Part shown: positions 1-5,342 of the stretch, piece after piece
Layout of the letters: each line of letters begins with the position of its first letter
Position numbering within the stretch: the first letter of the stretch is position 1
Assembly: GCA_023457175.1 (NCBI GenBank)
Contig: JAEWMM010000177.1
Coordinates: 1-5,342, forward strand
Direction of reading: 5' to 3'
DNA from: Bacillota bacterium
GTDB taxonomy: Bacteria; Bacillota; Clostridia; Oscillospirales; Ruminococcaceae
Length of the DNA: 5,342 nucleotides
The notes under the pieces: model-generated
Seen by the model: only the letters and a program-made list of their open reading frames with translations
Databases searched by the model: none
What the model was told of the DNA's origin: nothing
Position numbers and translations under genes: made by a program

Positions 1-485
1 GACAGCATCCAAAACATCAGGATGGTCAGTACCCCCAGCGCGGCATAATCGGTGTGCAGCAGCTGCGAAAATAAGGACGCGGCCATGACGGCGGCAACGC
101 CAAACATCCTGCCCCCGCTGTTCAAAAGCGCGATGCAAACGGCGCCCAAAAGAAGCGTAAAAAAGACGTTCTGATGGCCCGGATAATAGACGACGCCATA
201 AAACGCCAGATCAAACGGCAGCTCAGATATCAGCGCAAACAACGCCAGCCGCAGAATAAAACGTCTGCGGCTGCGGGTGTGCAGCATACCCTGTGCCAGT
301 AAAAACGCAAAAACGGGGAAGGCTGCGCGCCCGATGGCGCGCAGCACAAACAGCATCGGCATTTCATGCAGTATAACCGCCCATGCGATCTGTCGTTCCC
401 GCATTATGACTGCCCCGATATGGTCCAATGTCATGCAGAGCATCGCCAACATCTGCAACGCTGTGCCGGAAAGCCCCCGCCGCAT
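1..485 (-). CDS. TraX-family multipass membrane protein (3' end cut by window edge)
   Basis: I translated this frame by hand from 485 down to base 1. It gives 161 residues with no stop, so the C-terminus lies outside the window. Family-typical blocks are visible in order: LAMLCMTLDHIGAV (13-26), LRAIGRAAFPVFAFLLAQG (48-66) followed by a basic HTRSRRR turn, LFALISELPFDLAF (82-95), HQNVFFTLLLGA (104-115) and DYAALGVL (146-153). About six hydrophobic segments are spread through the visible part, so it is an integral membrane protein. The founder, F-plasmid TraX, N-acetylates pilin. Chromosomal Firmicutes members carry the TraX name, but their substrate is generally unknown, so an acyl-transfer role on a cell-surface target is only a family-based guess. 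The ATG shares its A with the fbp TGA (TGATG). No good Shine-Dalgarno precedes it, which suggests translation coupled to fbp. No conjugation genes are nearby. The family call is strong and the function is open. Confidence 0.88.
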   Translation of the reverse strand, partial: MRRGLSGTALQMLAMLCMTLDHIGAVIMRERQIAWAVILHEMPMLFVLRAIGRAAFPVFAFLLAQGMLHTRSRRRFILRLALFALISELPFDLAFYGVVYYPGHQNVFFTLLLGAVCIALLNSGGRMFGVAAVMAASLFSQLLHTDYAALGVLTILMFWML

Positions 486-2467
486 CAGCGCGAAAGCTGC
501 GGCATTGCACCGGAATGATATGCCTCAAGCAACAATGTCAGCGTGTCGATCTGGCTGCGCAGCTCGACGCCGATGTCGGTATTGGCCACCAGCTTGCGGC
601 GGTTCGCCACCTCGAGAATGTCGGTCTTCGAGAGGATGTCGGTGTTTTGCTGCACCGCCTCGCCAATGCCCTTAAACGGCCCGTGCGACACCAGCCGCAT
701 CCCGTAGGAATTGTAGATAAGCGTATAGCCCGCAATGCCGGTGGTCTTTTGATAGGCCTTGCAGAAGCCGCCGTCGATCGTCAGCAGCTTGCCGCCGCAT
801 TTGATCGGGCTTTCGCCGTCCTTCGATTTGACCGGAATATGCCCGTTGATGATGTGTGATTCCTCAGGATTGAGACCGAATTCCTCAAAAATACCGGCAA
901 TGATCTTCGGGTCGTTCATGTAATGGTAATAATGGTTCTTCGGCTCCTCGTGCGAGGCTTTGTCCTCAACCAGCATACGCTCAAAGGTGGTCATGCGGGT
1001 TCTGCCGAACACCGGCGAGTTTTTGCCGCACCACAGCCACCACATAAAGTCCTCTCCGTCGCGCTTTTCTTTTGTGCCGCGCACGCCAAAATAGCCCTCG
1101 CGCACTTTATGCTCACAAAAATCGAACAGCCGTTTGCCCCACAGGCGTTTACCGTCGAACTCAAACCGTTCAAACGAGCCGTCGCGGTTAAGCGGCACAC
1201 ACCCGTGGAACAGCAGATTGGAATTGCAGCAGCGATAAAAGCTGCCATGCTCAAACAAAAACCGCATATGGGCCTGAAGCTTGTCGCTTCGGATAAAAGA
1301 ATCCTTCAGCGCGGCCATCAGCTGGCGTTCCTCATCAGTCAGCTCATACGGCGATTCGGGGTTGATGGTGGGGAAATCGGTATCGCGCAGCGGGTAGCGC
1401 TGGCCGCCAATCATCACCGTGCCCTCGGCAAAGTTGATTTTGTCGAGCATCATGCGGTCGTCCATATCATATTCGGGGTGCCGCGCGATAATCTGTCCTT
1501 CCAGTTTAAGCTGCATGACGGCGGCGGCCTTGCGCAGCTTGGCCACCAGCTCAATGTCGTTGAGCCCGATTTTGTCCTGCTCCAGTACCTTGGGCTTAAA
1601 GGCCATCGAGTCGCCGTAGGTCTTTTCGGCAAAGGTGGTCAGCGCGCGCAGGCTGATGCCGTAGCCGTTTTCGAGTGTGTCGACGTTCGCGTAAGAAAGC
1701 GAAACATTGAGCACATTGGCAATGCAGGCCTCGCTGCCGGCGGCTGCCGCCATCCAGAGCATGTCGTGGTTGCCCCAGACGATATCCACCGCGTGATGAC
1801 GCATTAAAAGCTGCATGATGTCCTCGGCGCCCGGGCCGCGGTCATAGATGTCGCCGATGATATGCAGCTGGTCGACGGCCAGCCGTTTGATCAGGCTTGA
1901 GAGCGCCACAATGAATGCGTCCGCCCGGCCCACATCAACAATGGTGGAAAAAATACGCCCGTAATAGTTTTCTTTATTTTTCTCATAGTGGTCAGCGTGC
2001 AGCAGCTCGTCGATGATGTAGGCAAAATCGGCGGGCAGCGCCTTTCTGACCTTGGAGCGGGTGTATTTTGAGGCCACCACCCGGCAAATGTCGATAAGCT
2101 TGATCAGCGTGTCGTGATACCATTCGTCCAGATCGTCCTGATGCTCAATCTTGAGCAGATCCAGCTTGTGCTGCGGATAGTAAATAAGCGTCGCGAGCTT
2201 TGAGCGCTCCTCTTCCGGGCTGTTCTCGCTGTAAAGCTCGTCGATCTTGTCGCGAATAACGCCGGACGCGTTGTTAAGGATATGCGCGACCGCCTCATAT
2301 TCGCCATGCAGGTCGCTGATAAAATGCTCGGTGCCCTTGGGAAGATCCAAAATCGCTTTAAGGTTGATAATTTCGGTACAAACCGACTGGATATTGGGGA
2401 ACTGCTTGGACAACAAGCGCAAAAACGCCATATTATCGCGGATAAGGTCACTTTTTTCCTGCTGCAT
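485..2467 (-). CDS. fbp: Fructose-1,6-bisphosphatase, class III (Firmicutes type)
   Basis: This cytoplasmic enzyme hydrolyses fructose 1,6-bisphosphate to fructose 6-phosphate and phosphate, a committed step of gluconeogenesis. The 660 residues match the usual length of the class III family (about 640-670), which belongs to the metallophosphoesterase superfamily. Visible metal or active-site motifs are SDLHGE (51-56), GDIYDRG (205-211), GNHD (232-235), FHGCVP (420-425) and NGHIPVK (541-547). The family-typical stretch YFGVRGTKEKRDGEDF (459-474) and the WWLWCGKNSPVFGR segment after it are also present. Nothing is truncated or frameshifted. The frame stays open for 12 more codons to 2503, but I chose the ATG at 2467 because GGGAGGA sits 6-7 bases before it and residues MQQEKSD begin the conserved part. 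The Bacillus subtilis relative needs manganese and is modulated by AMP and phosphoenolpyruvate; that is family knowledge and is not visible here. The gene has its own promoter and is followed directly by the TraX-family gene. Confidence 0.97.
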   Translation of the reverse strand: MQQEKSDLIRDNMAFLRLLSKQFPNIQSVCTEIINLKAILDLPKGTEHFISDLHGEYEAVAHILNNASGVIRDKIDELYSENSPEEERSKLATLIYYPQHKLDLLKIEHQDDLDEWYHDTLIKLIDICRVVASKYTRSKVRKALPADFAYIIDELLHADHYEKNKENYYGRIFSTIVDVGRADAFIVALSSLIKRLAVDQLHIIGDIYDRGPGAEDIMQLLMRHHAVDIVWGNHDMLWMAAAAGSEACIANVLNVSLSYANVDTLENGYGISLRALTTFAEKTYGDSMAFKPKVLEQDKIGLNDIELVAKLRKAAAVMQLKLEGQIIARHPEYDMDDRMMLDKINFAEGTVMIGGQRYPLRDTDFPTINPESPYELTDEERQLMAALKDSFIRSDKLQAHMRFLFEHGSFYRCCNSNLLFHGCVPLNRDGSFERFEFDGKRLWGKRLFDFCEHKVREGYFGVRGTKEKRDGEDFMWWLWCGKNSPVFGRTRMTTFERMLVEDKASHEEPKNHYYHYMNDPKIIAGIFEEFGLNPEESHIINGHIPVKSKDGESPIKCGGKLLTIDGGFCKAYQKTTGIAGYTLIYNSYGMRLVSHGPFKGIGEAVQQNTDILSKTDILEVANRRKLVANTDIGVELRSQIDTLTLLLEAYHSGAMPQLSR

Positions 2468-2629
2468 CGTTATTCCTCCCGTGTAAGTGGCTTTATAAAT
2501 CAAAGGCTTGAGCGCGGCTTCCAGAACGACAATACCAGAAGCGCACGGCGCGCGGTGTCAGAATCCGCCCGCAAAGGCAATATTGTGTCCGGCAGCGCTG
2601 TTGACGCCCGTTGTTACAAATAATGCCAT
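2468..2629 (-). other. Untranslated leader of fbp
   Basis: About 160 bases lie between the predicted transcription start and the fbp ATG, which is long for a simple leader. I see no conserved riboswitch or T-box motif and no strong terminator-like hairpin with a U-run. It contains the short palindrome CAGCGCTG (2593-2600), a weak bulged stem pairing GCGCTTC with GAAGCCGC around 2516-2548, and a 23-codon open frame (2629 to 2558) whose ATG falls at about the predicted transcription start. None of these is shown to be functional. With the promoter, terminator and 3' tail to its right, this makes up the only gene-free stretch of more than 300 bases (2468-2799). Confidence 0.5.
2474..2480 (-). 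promoter_or_regulatory. Ribosome binding site of fbp
   Basis: The minus strand reads GGGAGGAATAACGATG. The GGAGG core is 7 bases from the ATG at 2467, which is near-ideal spacing. This decides the start in favour of 2467 over the in-frame upstream codon at 2503, which would place the Shine-Dalgarno sequence inside the coding region. Confidence 0.9.
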
Positions 2630-2635
2630 GTGCTT

Positions 2636-2662
2636 ATTATATCATAATTATTGGGTTGTGAA
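2636..2662 (-). promoter_or_regulatory. Predicted sigma-A promoter of fbp (extended -10)
   Basis: The minus strand carries a perfect -10 box TATAAT (2641-2636) directly preceded by TGA, giving the extended -10 form TGnTATAAT. A -35-like TTCACA (2662-2657, five of six matches to TTGACA) lies upstream with a short 15-base spacer. Extended -10 promoters tolerate a poor or badly spaced -35. The surrounding 60 bases are clearly AT-rich in an otherwise GC-rich window. Transcription would start near 2629. The promoter sits just downstream of the terminator of the preceding unit, as expected for an independent fbp transcript. Confidence 0.7.
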
Positions 2663-2678
2663 GTAAAAATTACAGCAC

Positions 2679-2708
2679 AAAAAAGCCCTCCCGCATTGGG
2701 AGAGCTTT
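2679..2708 (-). terminator. Rho-independent terminator of the lipoprotein unit
   Basis: On the minus strand AAAGCTCTCCC (2708-2698) pairs with GGGAGGGCTTT (2692-2682) around the five-base loop AATGC. This makes an 11-bp stem with one G-U pair, and its 3' side runs into six T residues (2684-2679). It lies about 90 bases after the stop of the upstream lipoprotein gene and before the fbp promoter, so it should end that unit and insulate fbp. On the plus strand the stem is followed only by TTTATAAAAA, and no plus-strand gene needs it. Confidence 0.88.
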
Positions 2709-2799
2709 ATAAAAATAGGCAATAAAACGCCTCACGTTGTGGAAACAGGTTCCGCATCAGCGAGCGCCCCCGCCAACGCCGGAAAGACGGCACCCGCCG
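2709..2799 (-). other. 3' untranslated tail of the lipoprotein transcript
   Basis: These 91 bases lie between the lipoprotein stop codon and its terminator. At the stop-codon end is a GC-rich hairpin in which GACGGC (2801-2796) pairs with GCCGTC (2791-2786) around a four-base loop, followed by only three T residues. It starts inside the TGA stop codon. It is too poor in T to be a convincing terminator and could instead block 3' exonucleases. I see no gene, binding site or repeat in the rest. Confidence 0.35.
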
Positions 2800-4173
2800 T
2801 CAGTACAAATAGCGCACCTGTATCGGCGGCTCATCCATCCATGACAGGTTTGCCGTACCGTCGCCGTTTAGCGCGATATCGCACCGCATTGGCCAGTTGT
2901 GTCGATAGGGCATGATGCGGCAATCGGTTTCGAGCGCGGCAATCGGCTTTAAGGACGCATCCAGCACCGCCAGCGTCACCGGCAGCAGCGCTTCCCACTC
3001 CTCGGTATAGTCCCGCACAGCGGCCAGCAGCAGCCGGTTGTCACGGTCAATCGCCATGCCGACAACCAGCCGTTCGGGCCGCTGCCGGCCGCCGGTATCG
3101 ACTGTTCCAAGGTCGAGCAGGGGCCGCCCCGCGGGTTCTGCGGCGGTGATGTCATACGCTTCGAGCGACGAGGCTTTGTTGAGCACCACCGTGTCGTTAT
3201 CAAAAAAGGCAACGCCGTAGAGTACCGAGCAGGTATCTAAAAAAGTGATGCTGCCATCACGCCATTTAAGCACAATATCCCGCCAGACCGCGTCGCCCAT
3301 GCCGTTGCTGTCGGCATCGTACAGCGCGACGGCCTGACTGGGGCTAGCGGCTAAAAGCTCTCCGAGCATCTCGTCGGTGTAATGCAGGGTACCGGTGTAG
3401 CTCAGGTCGTTAAAATTCAGCGTATAGGTTCGCTTCGTGTTGGAGATGACAGCGGTCCGGGTAGCGGCGTCAAAGCTGACCCGTGCCGTAAAGGTGATGC
3501 CGGGGCGGTCGTCATGTGGCTCGCCGGTGCGCAAAAGGTCCAGCGCCATAATAAAATTTTCGTCATATTCCGGAACGATAAGCTCCCGCACCTCGCCGTC
3601 GGCGCCGGTCAGGCGATAGCGTGTGCTTGCCGTACCGAGCTGCCAATGGTATTCGCCGCTATAATCCAGCGTTACGCCATGCTCTGAAAACAGCGTAGAA
3701 TAGCGCCATTCGCTGATGGCGCCGGTCGCCTTGTCAATGCTGCGGTAGTAATCGCTCCAGCTAAAATATAGCCCGTCCCGCGTCAAGCCGGTCCTATAGG
3801 GGCCATCCTCCACCCTGCCGCGCAGTTCGGTGTCAAGGGTCTGCTCGTGCGCCCCCTGCGGACTGAAGAATTGCACTATGATAGAAGGCGGCAGTCCCTC
3901 CCGTTCGGTGTCCATATCAATATACAGTACCGCAAAGCCGTTTTCATCCGCCAACGTTTCTATTATATGGTATTCTCCCGGCGGCGCTTCCCAATGCAGC
4001 TGTGTTTCGCCGTGGTAAAGCGTCGGCACAGCGGGCGCCTCGCTTTCCGAGGCGGACGGCGCATCAGACGGCGCGGCAAGCTCTAAGCCCGGCTCATCCG
4101 CCGTCTCGCAGGCGACGCAAAGCGCCAGTGCAACGGCTAATACCGCCGCCCATTTTATCGATTTAAAGCTCAC
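2800..4173 (-). CDS. Predicted lipoprotein of unknown function, tandem paralogue of the upstream gene
   Basis: I do not recognise the family. The 457-residue product begins with a short basic N-terminus (MSFKSIKW) and a hydrophobic core VLAVALALCVA, then Cys22 in a lipobox-like LCVAC. Position -3 is an unusual Cys, but -2 Val and -1 Ala fit signal peptidase II. Residues 23-50 are rich in Ala, Ser, Pro and Glu, typical of a flexible tether on the outer face of the membrane. The rest has many short alternating hydrophobic stretches with D/N-G or D-N turns (for example FFDNDTVVLN 323-332 and VGMAIDRDNRLLLAAV 371-386). This suggests a beta-rich, possibly propeller-like extracellular fold, which is inference only. 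I see no catalytic motif. The C-terminal half aligns with the upstream gene (YTDEMLGE 265-272, LPVTLAVLD 397-405, NGDGTANLSW 436-445). The start is GTG, supported by GGGAGAGG 7 bases upstream. It overlaps the previous stop as GTGA, so the two genes form an operon. Confidence 0.8.
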   Translation of the reverse strand: MSFKSIKWAAVLAVALALCVACETADEPGLELAAPSDAPSASESEAPAVPTLYHGETQLHWEAPPGEYHIIETLADENGFAVLYIDMDTEREGLPPSIIVQFFSPQGAHEQTLDTELRGRVEDGPYRTGLTRDGLYFSWSDYYRSIDKATGAISEWRYSTLFSEHGVTLDYSGEYHWQLGTASTRYRLTGADGEVRELIVPEYDENFIMALDLLRTGEPHDDRPGITFTARVSFDAATRTAVISNTKRTYTLNFNDLSYTGTLHYTDEMLGELLAASPSQAVALYDADSNGMGDAVWRDIVLKWRDGSITFLDTCSVLYGVAFFDNDTVVLNKASSLEAYDITAAEPAGRPLLDLGTVDTGGRQRPERLVVGMAIDRDNRLLLAAVRDYTEEWEALLPVTLAVLDASLKPIAALETDCRIMPYRHNWPMRCDIALNGDGTANLSWMDEPPIQVRYLY

Positions 4174-5342
4174 AATAAAACCTCTCCCGTTTCTGTCGGG
4201 GCGTCCTGCGCCGCTTCTGATTGATAACGCACCCGCACCGTCGGCTCGTCCCGGTACGACAGGCTCGCTGTGCCGTCGCCGTTTATTTTAACCGAAAGAA
4301 TGTTGATTGAAAACTTTGCGAAGGCACGCATCGTCATGCCGGTGTTGTATTCGCCCAGCGCCTGACCGTCCCAGTCGAGCACCGTCAGCGTTACCGGAAG
4401 CGCCTCGGTCTGCCGCGCGGTGCCCTGCCACAGCACGCCCGAGCCAAAGGTGTAGGGACGGTGCGCGACGAGCAACACACGGTTGGCCGAATCCACCGCC
4501 GTACCAACCACAATGCGCATAATACCGCTCATAGATTTGTTATAAGGGTTTTGCTGCGTGCCCAGATCAAACTGGGGGCCCGGTGATAAGACCGCGCCGG
4601 AGGCAGCGTCATAAAACCGAAGCGAATCGAAGGTATTGACAAAAATGCGATCATTGTCCAGAAAATAAAGCTGATCCAGCGTAGAGCCCGCATACAAAAA
4701 AGCGATGCCCTCTGAGCTGCGCACAACGTAATCGCAGCCGCCGGGCGATTCAAAATAATTGCGCACGTCGGCGGTGTAAAGCCGCCGAGTCCCGTCGGGT
4801 GAGACTACGAGCTGTTCGCCAAGCATCGCGTCGCTATAGCTGCGGGTGATGCTGCAGCCCGGATTCTCGCCGTCAAAATTCAGGCGGCAGAATATTTTTC
4901 CGTTTGAGAGCGTCGCCGCTCCCGCCCGCGCGTCGAGCGAGGCATGCAGAACATACAGCGGGTTTTGCTGGTCGTTGATCCAGTCCTCCGCATCAATACC
5001 ATAGGCGGTGTTGTGAAGCGCGTTGGAAAAGGAAGCGTCAAAATCCGGCACAACCTGCTCTAAAACCTCCCCCGTCTGCGCAGCCAGCCGAAAGCGCAGC
5101 AGCGATTTGCCGCGTTCATGGTCGTAATCGTTGGCGTATTGCAATTGCGCCTCTCCATCGGAGGCAAGCTCCGAAAAGGTGATTTGCCTGTAACGATCCC
5201 GATTGGGGTTATAGCCCAGCGCCTGTGCGCCCTGCCCGGTCAGCGCCAGCGTAAAGCAGGTCGTCTCGGTTTTTCCCGCTTGATTCTCGTTCCAGACTTC
5301 AAAGGTGACCGTATCGGTCTGCGGCGTCAGCCGCTGCAGCGG
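4170..5342 (-). CDS. Lipoprotein-type paralogue of unknown function (5' end cut by window edge)
   Basis: The frame is open from the right edge to the TGA at 4172-4170, giving 390 visible residues. The N-terminus is missing, so whether it has a signal peptide or lipobox cannot be seen. A TTG at 5144 could be read as a start, but 66 more in-frame sense codons precede it and continue the protein smoothly (TFEVWNENQAGKTETTCF and on), so I treat it as internal. I do not recognise the family. Blocks shared in order with the downstream gene are VPDFDASFSNAL (98-109), YSDAMLGEQLVVSP (169-182), IVVGTAVDSANRVLLVA (277-293), ALPVTLTVLD (314-323) and NGDGTASLSYRDEP (354-367). The product looks beta-rich, and membrane helices and known catalytic motifs are absent. 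It carries 17 residues beyond the shared RVRY end (QSEAAQDAPTETGEVLL). Those last codons contain the ribosome binding site and start of the next gene. It is probably an exported or surface protein, by analogy with its neighbour. Confidence 0.78.
   Translation of the reverse strand, partial: PLQRLTPQTDTVTFEVWNENQAGKTETTCFTLALTGQGAQALGYNPNRDRYRQITFSELASDGEAQLQYANDYDHERGKSLLRFRLAAQTGEVLEQVVPDFDASFSNALHNTAYGIDAEDWINDQQNPLYVLHASLDARAGAATLSNGKIFCRLNFDGENPGCSITRSYSDAMLGEQLVVSPDGTRRLYTADVRNYFESPGGCDYVVRSSEGIAFLYAGSTLDQLYFLDNDRIFVNTFDSLRFYDAASGAVLSPGPQFDLGTQQNPYNKSMSGIMRIVVGTAVDSANRVLLVAHRPYTFGSGVLWQGTARQTEALPVTLTVLDWDGQALGEYNTGMTMRAFAKFSINILSVKINGDGTASLSYRDEPTVRVRYQSEAAQDAPTETGEVLL
4181..4188 (-). 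promoter_or_regulatory. Ribosome binding site of the 2800-4173 lipoprotein gene
   Basis: The minus strand reads GGGAGAGG followed by TTTTATT and then GTG at 4173. The 7-base spacing supports this non-ATG start, which is the only one that puts the signal peptide at the very N-terminus. The site is embedded in the last codons of the upstream paralogue (Thr-Gly-Glu-Val), so ribosomes finishing that gene can reinitiate. Confidence 0.75.

Noticed and set aside
1..485. Reading the TraX-family gene as evidence of a conjugative element
   Set aside because: TraX-family genes are common on Firmicutes chromosomes, and no relaxase, coupling protein, integrase, repeat or attachment site is visible beside it.
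277..859. Two plus-strand open frames (277-675 and 428-859) across the fbp-traX junction
   Set aside because: Both are antisense to the conserved fbp C-terminus and the TraX-family gene, and their products are Arg/Cys/Ala-rich and lack protein-like organisation.
923..1807. A 294-codon open frame on the plus strand, antisense to fbp
   Set aside because: It lies wholly inside the well-supported fbp gene, has no clear ribosome binding site, and its product is not recognisable and is rich in Ala, Val, His and Arg. It is a coding shadow of GC-rich DNA.
2468..2503. A 12-residue N-terminal extension of fbp (start at 2503)
   Set aside because: The strong GGGAGG ribosome binding site falls inside this extension and points to the ATG at 2467.
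2282..2623. A plus-strand open frame covering the fbp start and leader
   Set aside because: Most of it is antisense to conserved fbp codons, the rest crosses the fbp ribosome binding site, and there is no promoter or Shine-Dalgarno for it.
2730..2815. A hydrophobic alternative frame over the lipoprotein stop (ALFVLTAGAVFPALAG), suggesting a small membrane protein or frameshifted tail
   Set aside because: It has no ATG or GTG start and no ribosome binding site, begins right after a stop in its own frame, and Ala/Leu/Gly/Val-rich frames arise easily in GC-rich DNA.
4170..5144. Treating the TTG at 5144 as the true start of the upstream paralogue
   Set aside because: The frame stays open and protein-like for 66 codons to the window edge, and a start here would leave no export signal, so the gene is more simply read as truncated by the window.

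Overview
The window looks like chromosomal DNA of a fairly GC-rich anaerobic Firmicute, most likely a Clostridia/Oscillospiraceae-type gut or environmental bacterium. The reasons are a class III (Firmicutes-type) fructose-1,6-bisphosphatase, a chromosomal TraX-family membrane protein, strong GGGAGG-type ribosome binding sites and a sigma-A-like promoter. The taxon is an inference, because there is no rRNA or other marker gene. All four genes lie on the minus strand, so transcription runs from high to low coordinates.

From the right edge, the first unit (about 5342 to 2679) holds two adjacent genes for related exported or surface proteins of unknown function. The upstream one is cut by the window edge. 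The downstream one is a predicted lipoprotein that starts inside the stop codon of the first (GTGA overlap). Their C-terminal halves align block by block, so they are tandem paralogues. The unit ends at a clear Rho-independent terminator about 90 bases past the second stop codon.

The second unit starts just beyond that terminator. It has an extended -10 promoter (around 2636-2662), an untranslated leader of about 160 bases, and then fbp, a 660-residue class III fructose-1,6-bisphosphatase of gluconeogenesis with its metal-binding motifs intact. The fbp stop codon shares one base with the start codon of a TraX-family multipass membrane protein (TGATG), which runs off the left edge. These two genes are probably co-transcribed and translationally coupled, although no functional link between them is established.

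I see no tRNA, rRNA, CRISPR array, insertion sequence, attachment site or recognised riboswitch. No clearly new multi-gene system is evident. The least explained parts are the tandem lipoprotein-type paralogues, the fbp-traX coupling and the fbp leader.
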